A stretch of 64,000 bases of DNA from Arcuatula senhousia (Eukaryota > Mollusca > Bivalvia > Mytilida > Mytilidae): contig OZ020311.1 in the NCBI GenBank assembly GCA_963971305.1, positions 5,518,001-5,582,000 on the forward strand. Direction: 5' to 3'. The notes beneath the pieces are model-generated. The model searched no databases. It saw nothing but the letters and a program-made list of their open reading frames with translations, and had not been told where the DNA came from. Position numbers and translations under genes: made by a program. Below, piece by piece: positions 11,049-21,898 of this stretch (positions within the stretch are counted from its first letter, which is position 1; every line of letters starts with the position of its first letter).

Positions 11049-12095
11049 TTAACATTTTAAAGTAAGTATCAAATTATCAATATTTTTACCAAAGAAGACT
11101 AAATTCAAAGATTTTACTAAAATATCCATTTCATAACCTTTATTTAATAAAGTTTTAAGCCAATTTTGCATTCCCAACGGATTGTTTTTGAATTTATTTG
11201 CTCTATAAACAACATTACCGTAGAAATCTGGATGGGATATTCCCTTTACAATCAAAAGTCGTCGTGTACAGTTAAATTTTCCAATAAGGTATAGATATTT
11301 ATGATAAAACTTAGTAAACGACTTCACTAATTTGTGGTAACGATATCCTTGTTTTAGTAATTTTTTTGTAATACACTGGTTTTTATCATTAAAATCAGAC
11401 ACACCACTGCAGATCCGAGCATATCTTACCAACTGTGAAATATATACTCCGTAAGACGGAGCAAGTGGTACATCTCCCTCTAGAAAAGGAAAATTCACAA
11501 TGGGAAATGAAAAGTCATCCCGTTTATCATATATTTTAGTGTGTAATTTTCCATTGATTATACTTAAATCTAGATCTAAAAATTGGCATCTATCACCAGT
11601 AAGGTTAGATTTATTCAAAGTTAATTCCTTGGGATAAATTTCCGTAATAAAATTAGAAAATGTCGGATTGTTTAGTGAAAGAATGTCGTCTAAATATCTG
11701 TATGTATAATTAAAAGTTTCAATGAGATGTTGTCTGTTGGGGTCTTTTTGAAGTTTTGCCATAAATTGGGATTCATAACAATACAAAAAAAGGTCAGCAA
11801 TAAGTGGGGCACAATTAGTTCCCATAGGGATACCAATGACTTGGCGATAAATTGTTCTCCCAAAACGAATATAAATGTTGTCCAAAAGATAATTTAGAGC
11901 AGTTATCATTTCTGCATCAGTCCAATTGACGTAACCTTTATGAGTCTCGTTGCTAAAAAACGATTTATTAAATAATTTAGAAACTTTAGAGCAGATATAG
12001 TCACTTTTAGATTTATCGAAACACCATTTAACCAGATATTCAAATGTACAGTTTACATGTACTTTCATGCAGATACATCTATATTCATTTGCCAC
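11049..12095 (-). CDS. Reverse transcriptase, open C-terminal part of a retroelement (Penelope-like or related)
   Basis: This is an uninterrupted frame of 348 codons. RT motifs in order are QVIGIPMGTNCAP (about residues 86-98), the catalytic YLDDILSLNN (about 133-142), then TKIYDKRDDF and APSYGVYISQLVRYAR. The frame starts inside the palm/fingers region and lacks the N-terminal RT motifs, so the element is 5'-truncated and the first Met is not a real start. No endonuclease (GIY-YIG or APE) or RNase H domain is visible. The tail repeat at 10640-10725 follows. The MGTNCAP-type motif B suggests a Penelope-like or allied RT group; this is inference. Confidence 0.75.
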   Translation of the reverse strand: MANEYRCICMKVHVNCTFEYLVKWCFDKSKSDYICSKVSKLFNKSFFSNETHKGYVNWTDAEMITALNYLLDNIYIRFGRTIYRQVIGIPMGTNCAPLIADLFLYCYESQFMAKLQKDPNRQHLIETFNYTYRYLDDILSLNNPTFSNFITEIYPKELTLNKSNLTGDRCQFLDLDLSIINGKLHTKIYDKRDDFSFPIVNFPFLEGDVPLAPSYGVYISQLVRYARICSGVSDFNDKNQCITKKLLKQGYRYHKLVKSFTKFYHKYLYLIGKFNCTRRLLIVKGISHPDFYGNVVYRANKFKNNPLGMQNWLKTLLNKGYEMDILVKSLNLVFFGKNIDNLILTLKC

Positions 12096-12099
12096 TTAG

Positions 12100-13440
12100 G
12101 AGAACATTTGATGGTTATCAACAGTATCAGCATTGTTTCTAATCCAGATAATTACAATAGGTTTGAAATGGTCTGCTGTAGAACAATGCTGGTCATGGTC
12201 CAAATGGTCTTCTGAATTGTTGTATTATTGTTTTGGTATTAAGAAATGGTGAGTAGCCTACTTTTTTCCATCCGAGGATTGTTAGAAAGCCCCCCACTGC
12301 CCTTAAATGGATAAAAATTTTCTAGTTTGCACAATATCAACATAATCAAACTTAAAAGATTTCGTGTGTCACTTTGTCTGATGAAAAACAATCTTTTATT
12401 TGCCCACTATCATGACTATACTAAAATCCTAGATCCACCCCTGTTATCAAATCAGTCTTAAATCATTAAAGATAGAACATCAATTTCTATCAAGATATGG
12501 TCTTTGATATATGTTTAAGGAAATGTAACCAATCATTTAGTGACAAGTAACTGTGTGTGTTCGACACCATGATCATCCTGATTCATTCAATTAGGGTGGC
12601 AACCATTTAATTTTGGTGAAGGGGGGGGGGGGTTATGGATATTTTATTTTCTCCTGACTCTAAAAAAAACTCTGTCCCGAATTTTTATTCTCATTAGTAG
12701 TTACATCTTGTCTTTATTTTCAACAAAGTGCATGTGGTTATCATGTTTTTTTTTTCAATTTAACATCATCCTGTCTTTTCATTTCAAATTTAACAATAAC
12801 CCTCCTCCTCTCCCCCACACAAATACAAATTGAATGGTCACTCCCTTCAACATTTATAAAATTATAAATGCTCCTATTCATATACATGTATACATGGTAT
12901 AATTGGATTATTTTTGAGTTATGGTTTTACTTTAACTTCTGCACAGAATTTTCTTGTACTTTCTTTAGTTGAAAGTCATTTTAAATTAAAATCAGACATA
13001 CAAGCCATATATCATGTATATGAAAAAAATCAGTACATGCATAAGTCTAAAATATGAATCAAGACAAATAATTAAGCTCGTGATCCTCTTATTTCATATT
13101 ATTTTTTTCTAAACAGTAAATAAATAAGTACATGTACATGTATCACTAAATTATTTATTATAGTGATATGTGTACATTAATGACATTTATATACAAACAC
13201 AAAAATAATCAAATTTAACACACCCGTCCCATTGGACCATTAATCAATTTGAATATAGAATTTCAGGTAATGCTAACAACAAGAGAAGTAAACATGATTA
13301 AATTGAAAACAAACAACTTTGAACAAATGAACTTTCTTAGTTTATTGGTCGTGTAATAACATAACTGTAATTATGGTAATAACAGTAGCATTTATAATAG
13401 TAACTAATCATGTTAATTACATAGATAAGTGTACATATAA
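12100..13440. other. Intergenic stretch, no gene recognised
   Basis: AT-rich with poly-G and poly-T runs. No supported feature was seen. Confidence 0.4.
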
Positions 13441-13517
13441 CTTCGTATTTTTGGTTATACTTTTCTATGCTCTTCATATTCATACAGTGTTTTGGCATTT
13501 TCAATATTTTTGGTAGA

Positions 13518-13560
13518 GCGCCTCTGATGAGTCTTGAATAGACGAAACCACGTCAGGCGT
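13518..13560 (+). ncRNA. Type I hammerhead ribozyme, copy 1
   Basis: The core is CTGATGA (13524-13530), stem II GTCT-TGAAT-AGAC, GAAA, a minimal stem III, and GTC with cleavage predicted after C13554. Stem I pairs GCGCCT (13518-13523) with AGGCGT (13555-13560). Stem III is reduced to one pair with a 3-nt loop (CCACG), one base shorter than in copy 2, so this copy may be weaker. Confidence 0.8.
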
Positions 13561-13875
13561 AACAAAATTTATTGTCTGGAACTTTGTTGTCATTTGTATT
13601 TCGAACACACATGAAGGTTAGCACTGCTGTTGGAGTTTAAATTCCCCGAGGTTAGCCCGCTCTGACACCAACACTTTTGAGTTGGAGAATACATCAAAGC
13701 TTTAAATTATCCGTCTAAAATTCAAAATTGTCTAAACCCTAAGGTTCTTCCTACCCCAGACATAGGTTGAATATCTTAGTAATAATTTGGTTCCCCAGTT
13801 TCGTATTTTTGGTTATACTTTTCTATGCTCTTCATATTCATACAGTGTTTTGGCATTTTCAATATTTTTGGTAGA

Positions 13876-13919
13876 GCGCCTCTGATGAGTCTTGAATAGA
13901 CGAAACGCGCGTCAGGCGT
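13876..13919 (+). ncRNA. Type I hammerhead ribozyme, copy 2
   Basis: The same core as copy 1: CTGATGA at 13882-13888, stem II GTCT/AGAC, GAAAC, then GCGC as a tiny stem III/loop, then GTC with cleavage predicted after C13913. Stem I is six pairs (GCGCCT with AGGCGT, one of them G-U). All conserved hammerhead core bases are present. The very short stem III is typical of hammerheads in metazoan retroelements, which may act as dimers. Confidence 0.85.
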
Positions 13920-14492
13920 AACAAAATTTATTGTCTGGAACTTTGTTGTCATTTGTATTTATATATGAATGGTGTTTTTATGCCCCATCTACGAAAGTAG
14001 GGGGCATAAAGTGTCGTCCATTTGTCCCAAATGTTGCAAGATGAGAAATTTTGTCTTTTGGACATATTTTTGTTTATCTTGAATTTATATTAAGGTGTGG
14101 AATAAGTATGAAACAACCCCTTGGGAAACAGCCTACATAATTCAGGGGAAATTTAAAAAATCAACATGAGTTGAAAATATGTCATGTACATATGTATAAA
14201 GAGCCATCTAATCAGTTTCAATGTTTGCTGCGGTTCCATAGCTGATTTTGGTACTGTTTGAAATTTTCTGATTTGGCAGACCATCTATGTTACATGTTTG
14301 TATGGCCTGCCAAATAAAAAAAAAGCTATTGAACTGCCACTTCTTCAGGTGTGACCTTTGGTTATTGGTGGCTAGGATTCAAAATGAAAAATGCATATGA
14401 TTAAAAAACAATCATTAAATAATAAACAATAGACTGTTTTAATTCATCTGTATCATGTTGAACATTCAATGAATTTTTTATTTTATTTTTAG

Positions 14493-14544
14493 ATAAAAAC
14501 TAACAGCATGAAGAGAATAAAATAAAAGACAACCTGATATCAAG
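14493..14544 (+). other. 5' UTR part of the zinc-finger gene's first visible exon
   Basis: An acceptor (ttttatttttag, AG at 14491-14492) precedes 52 nt of untranslated sequence leading to the ATG at 14545. At least one 5' non-coding exon and the promoter must lie upstream; they could not be located. Confidence 0.55.
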
Positions 14545-14935
14545 ATGGAAGCAGATTTACACATGGAAAGGTACAAAAACAATGATGTAGCCTCTAATCA
14601 TCACTTCAACATAGAAGATGAAATATACAGAAAAGTAAAACAGGAAATGGAACATGTAATGAGTACACAAATTCAGAATGAGGCTAAGGTCAAGGACAAC
14701 ATTCAAGGAGAGGATTCTTATAATGGAAGTGGAGATAACTCCCAAGACAGCGAAGACACAGAGAATGGCAAAAATGTAATGCCAAACCCCGGAAAATTGT
14801 TAATTTTAGATGAAAAGGAAGACAAGCTGTATAGCCATGAAGATTTTACTGAGAACCAAACTAACGGTTTGAATGATGAACAGCAGGGAAGCCCAGAAAC
14901 AGAACCAACCATGTATATCAAAGATGATGTTATGG
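14545..14935 (+). CDS. Zinc-finger gene, coding exon 1
   Basis: It starts at ATG 14545 (MEADLHMERYKNND) and ends ...GATGTTATGG|gtatgg. It is rich in Asp, Glu, Asn and Ser, with no fingers. The frame continues open into the intron for only a few codons. The VKQE stretch is a possible SUMO site. Confidence 0.85.
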
Positions 14936-17900
14936 GTATGGTATATTTTCATGTATATACACGTGTATTCATGATTCTATTCTTTCAATAAAAAAGTTTT
15001 TTTATTGCCTGTGACAAATAGGCATGCTAGTTCCCAAATATATACATAACGGAAATCAACACTAGAAACAAATAAACAGCAAAAATACAAACATGTTTGT
15101 TCCTGAAAAGTATATAGATCCAACTTGATGCAGGGTTTACACTTTTTAGCCATTTTGAGCTACATGTACTAAAGTAAGTTAAATCCCTAATATGAATGAT
15201 AATACTTGTACATGTAAGTTACAAATATATGCAAAAATATCACACCAACATAAAAGATATCAAAGTTAAGCTCCTTTTTGAATTTTGATACATAATAAAA
15301 AAAAGACCAGGCTTAAAATACTTAAGTTAATTGAATTTCCCTTTGTAAATTAAATGTCCAAATTTTAATTATACAATATATATTTTTATTATCTCACAGA
15401 AAATGGGTTGATAACAGTGTCTAAAAATGAGGAAAACTCCTGCAGTGATACAGAGGAAAATGCTCCAGCCATGTACATCTTGAATGTAGATAGTCCTGCA
15501 CCAAGTCCTCTTGTTCCCATGGTTACCAATCAAAACAGACGGAAAAGAAAAGGAGCTGTTCCCAAGAAAATTGTGAAACATGAAATTGAGTCAGGTATTT
15601 CTTGCTGTTGATAGCTGTAGATAACAACTTCATTTGATTCACATATATAGGTTCACATGAAAATTTAGATTGTGCACATTAGAATGACATATTCATAGTA
15701 TTTTGTTGGGGTAAAATATAATTTGTAATGCTTACATAGTAAATTTAAAAAAAGACACACTCAGAACCAGATCCAAGGAAAGGGATAACCGTGCGTACCC
15801 CTCCCCTAGAACTGATGAAATTATTTTTTTTGCGCAAAATCCATGTAAAAGACACAAAAAAATTCATGTCATGCTTTGCTCAGCAAATAAACTTTTAAGC
15901 CACCCCTAACTAATTACTGGATTGGCCCCTGATACTGGCACAAAAACATGTACTGTTCATGAAGTAATGCACATATAAAGCACCTACTCCATTAGCTTTA
16001 TGAGAAAAAAAAGCTCAAATGAAATCAGATGAATTCTTTATACATGTTTTAATGGACTAAAAGTTTTGACTGCCATAATCCACTTTAAATAACTTTTTAA
16101 TGATTTCGTGTTCTTTACTTTTTATTTACTTAAGTCCAAACATTCATTTCCAACTTTGACTTATAATTTATTTTGTGTAATTTGATTTTAGATCTATTAG
16201 TGGCCTATACCTGTAGCATGTGTGATGCTAGATTTGAGAGGAAGAAAGATTTAATTGGGCACATGAGAACACACAATACTAAAGATCCTGTCGTTCACAT
16301 ATGTAAAGTCTGTGGTGAACAGTTCAGTTCCAAAAAGAAGCTTTTTAGTCATGCTAAAATACACAGGCAAAACATTGTTCATAAATGCTCAGAATGTGGT
16401 GAACAATTTTCCAAAAAGATTGAGTATAAGAAGCATATGAAAATCCATCTTGGTCCACGGCGTTACCCGTGTGAGTTATGTGGGAAGGAGTGTGGTAGGA
16501 AGGCAGAGCTTATAGGTCACATGAGGACACATACAGGTGAAAAGCCTTTTGTTTGTCCGACCTGTGGGAAGGGGTTCGGCTTCCGTCATCATCTCAAGGG
16601 ACATCTGCGCATACATTCAGGTGAAAAACCATTCATTTGTGATAAATGTGGCCGAGGGTTCAACGACCGCAGCAGCATGCGGAGACATGCAAAAATCCAT
16701 GAAGAAGAAGCAGCCATATTGGAAGCAGCAATTAACGGGATGACTGATGAAGCAATGGAAAAGATACGTAGAATCAGACCAAGGAAGATTTATGAGAGGT
16801 CACACAAATGTGAAATTTGTGGAAAATCTTTCATCAAAGGTCAACATTTACGTGTACATATAAGAACACACACAGGGGAAAAACCTCATCAGTGTGATGC
16901 ATGTGGGAAACAGTTCAATGATCCAAGCAGTCTTAGACGTCATGTCAAAACGTTTGCTGGGAGACCGCATGGTGTGGCACTCACACACGAGAAAGAATTC
17001 AAATGTCACATTTGTAACAAGGAATTTGGATATCGTAGAAATTATAGAAACCACCTCAAAGCTCATTCAGAAGGGAATTTGCATGAATGTTCCACATGTA
17101 ATAAGAATTTTCACAGCAAGCATAGTCTCCGAGTTCATATGACCAAACATATGGTTGAGAAACCTTATAAGTGTGCAATCTGCGACAAACGTTTTAGTAG
17201 CTATGGTAACTGGTATTGTCATCACAAGACACATAATTTGAAGGGTCCCAAACGACTTCAATGTAGCGAATGTGGGAAATTCTTTATGACTGTAGCCCAC
17301 TTGAAATGTCACTTGAAGGCACACAAATATGGACGACTTGCAGTAGATCTGGGGCCTAAGCCGATTAACATTGAATCTATAACACAAACTGAGAAAGAAC
17401 CGGATGAATTTGAAATTTGTAAGAATTGTGGAGACATGTTCCCTGACAAGGAAAGTCTTGAAGAGCATGATTGTTTAATGGGGAGCTTGACAAAAGTTAA
17501 AATCCCTGAGAATGAGAACACAAATCAGAACTCCAACCTTTCCTCAACGGAGCAATCAGAACCTGAGTCTTCCCAGATGAGTCAAGATTTTAATCAGAGG
17601 CAATTTATTTCTGGCGTTCAACTCAATTCTAGCTTTGTGTCTGATTTCAGCGAGAATTCTTTTTCATCTCCGATTTTCCCACGAAATGAAACCTTTGATT
17701 TGAATACAGATAGTTTTGATAAGAGCATAGAGTTTTTTGACAAGGGAGATAATCCAAGTTTAATCCAAGACAATGTGGACAAATTAGTAAAGATTGCTCC
17801 CAAGCCAGAAAAACTTCCAAGTTTGAAGATGACAATAAAACTCAAGCCTTATCCCTGTACAGAATGTAATAAGAGCTTCCACCTTAAAAGTTCACTGTCC

Positions 17901-19061
17901 ACACACTTTAAGATACATACAGGGGAAAATTTACATAAGTGTAAAATATGTGACAAAGTTTTCACCAAGAAATACAACTACACAAGACACATCAAGTCGT
18001 GTGAAAGTAAAAATGGATTGAACGAAAGCACAGATCACGACTCTGACTCACCTAAAAAGCCGAAACCTCATCAATGCACAATGTGTAATAAAAGTTTTAC
18101 CAACAAATATTCGCTGACAGAACACTTTAGGATTCATACTGGTCAAAATGTTCACGAGTGTCTTGTTTGCGGCAAAAAATTCCCCAAATTGTACAATTTT
18201 AAAAGACACATTCAGTCATGCAGAAACGGGTTACTCAAAGAAATTCCAGATGATCGTTCACTTGTTAGTAACTCTAATTCTTTAACTGCTGCGTCCATTT
18301 CTTTGCTTGATGCTAGCAATACTAGTTTTAATGAAAGAACACGTTCTGAACCCATGAAGGACGAAGATACTAGTGATAATATGTGTGACGAAAGTTCTTT
18401 CAATGCCTATTTACAAAGTCAGGAAAATGCACCTCATTCTTGCTATGTTTGTGAAGAAACTTTTCCTTCTCTAAAGACTTTAAAGCGTCACATGCAAACA
18501 CATACGAAAGAGGAGAAAAAGGACAAGACTTTAAAGAAGCCATATCAATGTAGTGAATGTGACAAAAGTTTCAGTGAAAAGGGAACTCTTGTTACACACT
18601 TCCGCCTCCATACGGGTAAAAATCTTCTTGAATGTGATGTCTGTGGGAAAAAATTCACGAAAAATTACAACTTTCTTCGTCATGTTCGTACACATACTGG
18701 CGATAAACCACACAAATGTGCCCACTGTCCTCGGCAGTTTGGAGACAGTAGCAGCCTGACACGTCACATGGTCGTCAAACACAGTCTCACCGGATCATTC
18801 TCCTGTCATGTCTGTAGTGCCAGATTCTTCAGCGAGTCAACACTCGAAAGTCACCTCATGACGCACGACCAAGCAGGATTCGAAGATATGACATTTGATG
18901 AAGAAACAGGACTGCCCATTTTTGGCGGAAATATTTCAACAGCTGACGAAAGCGACAGCAGCGCTATGATGAATTTCAGCAGCAAAACCAGTCAAAATTT
19001 AGATGAGGATTCTAGTGAATATGAAGTCAAGGTTAAAATAGAACCTCAGGATGATATGTGA
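14545..19061 (+). CDS. Large C2H2 zinc-finger protein (3 coding exons, 1151 aa)
   Basis: Coding exons are 14545-14935, 15400-15594 and 16192-19061. Both junctions are phase 1 with GT-AG introns, and the join stays open for 1151 codons. The first two exons encode an acidic, low-complexity N-terminus without fingers. The third exon encodes about 22 C2H2-type fingers: roughly twelve in an N-terminal block, one C2HC-like, an acidic/serine-rich spacer, then nine in a C-terminal block. Several linkers are the TGEKP type used in DNA binding. The protein is probably a nuclear DNA-binding regulator; the target is unknown. VKHE near the end of exon 2 and VKIEP near the C-terminus fit SUMOylation consensus sites. 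No KRAB, SCAN, BTB or ZAD domain is visible. I do not recognise a specific orthologue. Confidence 0.9.
15400..15594 (+). CDS. Zinc-finger gene, coding exon 2
   Basis: The exon has an atctcacag acceptor and a GAGTCAG|gtattt donor. It encodes an acidic segment followed by a basic patch (NRRKRKGAVPKK) that looks like a nuclear localisation signal. Joined to exon 1 it creates a Glu codon; joined to exon 3 it creates an Asp codon. Confidence 0.85.
16192..19061 (+). CDS. Zinc-finger gene, coding exon 3 with all fingers and stop
   Basis: The acceptor is ttgattttag (AG at 16190-16191) and the stop TGA is at 19059-19061. The first finger starts YTCSMCDARFERKKDLIGH. The eighth finger (near 16885-16980) has an irregular second His spacing (HVKTFAGRPH). 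Three fingers end in Cys in place of the last His (SC or DC endings), giving C2HC types. Fingers 14-15, 16-17 and 19-20 form three similar two-finger modules. The last residues are EVKVKIEPQDDM. Confidence 0.92.
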
Positions 19062-19240
19062 AGATAAATTATTTATTGATAATTTCATTCTTGCCCTTGA
19101 ATAATGAGTTGTCTCAAAATGTAGAAAATGCAGATGTGCATGTGATAAATTCAGTCACAATGGAGTGTTAAATTTATAACTATTTACACTTAGAGCTGTT
19201 AAACCTTTTTTACATTAATATTTAAAAATAAATCTTTTCT
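19062..19240 (+). terminator. Proximal 3' UTR and polyadenylation signal of zinc-finger gene
   Basis: AATAAA occurs at 19227-19232, about 165 nt after the stop. Further signals occur downstream, so a longer 3' UTR is possible. Confidence 0.45.
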
Positions 19241-19509
19241 GTTCACATATGTGTGTAATTGGATTCATTGAACTACAAATGTACATTAAGTATGTTTACT
19301 ATTTATTGTGCAATCATTAGTATTGAGTCAGTTTACTGATCATTTCTGAACATTATGGAAAAAAAGAAGTGTCTTAATTTTGTATTTAATTGAACATGTG
19401 AAATGAACATGTTAAGTGATAAAAAAATCATAAGCTTAGAAGAAAAATTTTAGTTTTTGTTTGTACTTAACTTTCAAATAATTTAATGTTCAAAACAGTA
19501 AAGAAACAA

Positions 19510-19698
19510 AGGGCTGTTCCAGAATGAAATGTGGGGGGAGGCACTTTTTTCTTTACTCCACTACCCATCAAAAAATAATTAATTTTTATCATTGTTTCTT
19601 CAAAAAATATTTCTAACACCCCCCCCCCCCCAACAATATATGTAAAAGAAGTTCCTCCCGACCCCCCCTCTCCGCACGTTTAATTCTGGAACAGCCCT
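19510..19698. mobile_element. MITE with AGGGCTGTTCCAGAAT terminal inverted repeats
   Basis: The left end AGGGCTGTTCCAGAAT is exactly repeated in inverted form at the right end (ATTCTGGAACAGCCCT). G- and C-runs just inside the ends extend the pairing. It is about 190 bp and non-coding. Confidence 0.7.
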
Positions 19699-19710
19699 TA
19701 AATATTCTGT

Positions 19711-19933
19711 TACAGTGGACTCATTTATTATTGTGGGTATCAATTTTGGTGGTTTCTCCAAAAAAAAAATTATTGGATTTTTAATTTCGTGGTTTTCATT
19801 CATGTATGATACCTAATTATGTAATCAATGTAAAAATAGAGCTTTGTTTGAATCTTATTTTCATGGTTGACTGCAGGCACCAATGAAAAACCACAAAAAA
19901 TGGTACCTTACGAAGAATAATGCAACCACAGTA
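19711..19933. mobile_element. MITE of the 'CTGTGGATTCATTTATT' type, copy 1
   Basis: TACAGTGGACTCATTTATTA at the left and an inverted counterpart ending ...AACCACAGTA at the right. Related copies lie at 20168-20382 and 34444-34658. Confidence 0.6.
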
Positions 19934-20167
19934 CCGGTATGTAAAACATGTCCCAACAGATTAAATCTTCACATCAAATGTTAGAAAAATAACTTATAAT
20001 CTGAAAAATACAGTTTAAGTTTTTGTCATACATTGTACCTTTTGAAAATAAGTTTTTACTATTAAATGTATTCCATATTCATGTGAATTGTAGGGTGCTG
20101 TTTTTAACTTTTGTATATATTAATGTTGATATTATTGTTAGTGTTTATGCTTTTATCTAGATAAGTG

Positions 20168-20382
20168 TATACTGTGGATTCATTTATTTTCGTGGTTACC
20201 AATTTTCAAAGTTAGATGAAAAAGGATCAGTTTGTGGATTCTTAAATTTATGGTTTTGAAGTCTGCAGCATTCATTTCAATGTTAAATTTCCTATTCACA
20301 GAGTATCAAAGTTTATGGGTTAAGGCCACTCACGAAACCACGAAAATTGACACTCCACAAATGATAATGAAACCACAGTATA
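20168..20382. mobile_element. MITE of the 'CTGTGGATTCATTTATT' type, copy 2
   Basis: TATACTGTGGATTCATTTAT at the left and the inverted CACAAATGATAATGAAACCA followed by CAGTATA at the right. It is about 215 bp and non-coding. Confidence 0.65.
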
Positions 20383-20659
20383 TGATAAACTTACATTTGT
20401 AGGTGTTGAAATATTGTTATGTAATAATTGAAGTATGAAATCTTAGTTGTTTTGCTTTATACAAATATATGTTTATTAGAACAAAATTATATTCAAATGA
20501 TGATGTAAATATAAATATAAAATGTGCTTCATGTGTTTAGGAAATTAAATTTTGAAAGTTGAAATGTTTAAACTCAGGGTCAAAAGTTATAAAGCCTGCT
20601 TCAGTAAAGTTTTCATGGTACAATGTACATGATGCTAATTGTAAGTAGATAAAAGGATG

Positions 20660-20825
20660 TAATTGTTTGTACATTATAGATTCAATTTGTTTGTACATTA
20701 TAGAATCAATTTGTTTGTACACTATAGATTCAATTTGTTTTTACATTAAAGATTCAATTTGTTTGTATACAAGTATTATAGATTCAGCTTGTTCGTACAT
20801 AAGCTATAGATTCAATTTATCAGCA
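20660..20825 (+). repeat. Minisatellite, about 26-bp unit, six copies
   Basis: The unit is roughly 'CATTATAGATTCAATTTG' plus 'TTTGTA', repeated about six times with increasing divergence to the right. Short open frames in it are artefacts of the repeat. Confidence 0.7.
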
Positions 20826-21265
20826 GAAGAACTTCCTATGTATTGGTATTTACATATATGTGGGGCTGGAATGGGTTCTAAAGGTGTACAGTTGGGGCTT
20901 TTTTTTGGTTCAAGTATATTTTTGGTTGGAAAATTAAAAATGAAAGTATATGATTAGATACATTTCCACAGAATTTATGTTGGTATTAACAAGATTAATC
21001 TTTCTTATTTTTTTAAGCAAATTAACTGACAAGATAATTATTGAAAATTCTATTTACATAAAAGTAAAGGTTATACTACTGTTATTTGCTGAAAATAAAG
21101 GTGAATGAGTGGGTATAATATTCATAGGTATAATTTTCATTTTATAGTTTCAGTCTATCAGGTATATGAATGGGTTGGGTTTCTAAAATTTGAGCCGCAT
21201 GTCTGTTTCAGCTCGATAGGAAGTTTAAAATTTCATGTGATTGTATTTGCTTTGAATGAACTTAA

Positions 21266-21629
21266 ATATTATACATGTATACATTTGTATAAATTATGGT
21301 TAATTTATAAAGATAATATGATAAATTAACACCATATTCAATATTATTATTTATATTTTGCTTGAATTATACATAGATCAAATTGAATTTTATATAGAAT
21401 GTCAAAGTGTTAAACTTACAGTTTTACATGTGTATTCCAATGATTTTATATTATACATGTATACATTTGTATAAATTATGGTTAATTTATAAAGATAATA
21501 TGATAAATTAACACCATATTCAATATTATTATTTATATTTTGCTTGAATTATACATAGATCAAATTGAATTTTATATAGAATGTCAAAGTGTTAAACTTA
21601 CAGTTTTACATGTGTATTCCAATGATTTT
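21266..21629 (+). repeat. Exact tandem duplication, 182-bp unit
   Basis: The segment 21266-21447 is repeated at 21448-21629. I found no difference on reading through. It is AT-rich and non-coding. It is either a very recent duplication or an assembly artefact. Confidence 0.8.
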
Positions 21630-21898
21630 CCTCTTTCATATTGAAAGTACATGTAATGTTTAAAATTTTATTTCAATTTTTTTAAGAGTCAAGTTTATTT
21701 AAGCCCATCAGTCTTGAAATAGTCAAAGAAAGACCCCCTTCTTAAACAATCTTTACTTACTTTGGAAAATAACCAAAGTCTTGAGATTTCTTGTTTCCTT
21801 TAACAATTACATGTAATCATTGAGCTTGCATTAAAAGGATTTGGCAGAAAATGTTTGATATTATGCCATTATGTTAGTCATACATGTAGTGGTTTTTG

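Larger units (their letters stand above)
13442..13960 (+). mobile_element. Retrozyme-like tandem repeat carrying two hammerhead ribozymes
   Basis: Two direct repeats of about 160 bp (13442-13601 and 13800-13960) are nearly identical and each contains a complete hammerhead motif. They are separated by about 198 bp of unique sequence. From one predicted cleavage site to the next is 359 nt. A monomer flanked by two self-cleaving ribozymes is the plan of retrozymes and of the hammerhead repeats linked to Penelope-like elements, known in plants and metazoans including mussels. Transcription followed by double cleavage and ligation would give a 359-nt RNA circle. Confidence 0.75.

Noticed and set aside
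17067..17468. 133-codon antisense frame within the zinc-finger exon
   Set aside because: It is a shadow of the repetitive finger codons on the + strand.
20660..20825. CRISPR-like array
   Set aside because: The units are contiguous, AT-rich and without unique spacers, in an animal genome. It is a minisatellite.
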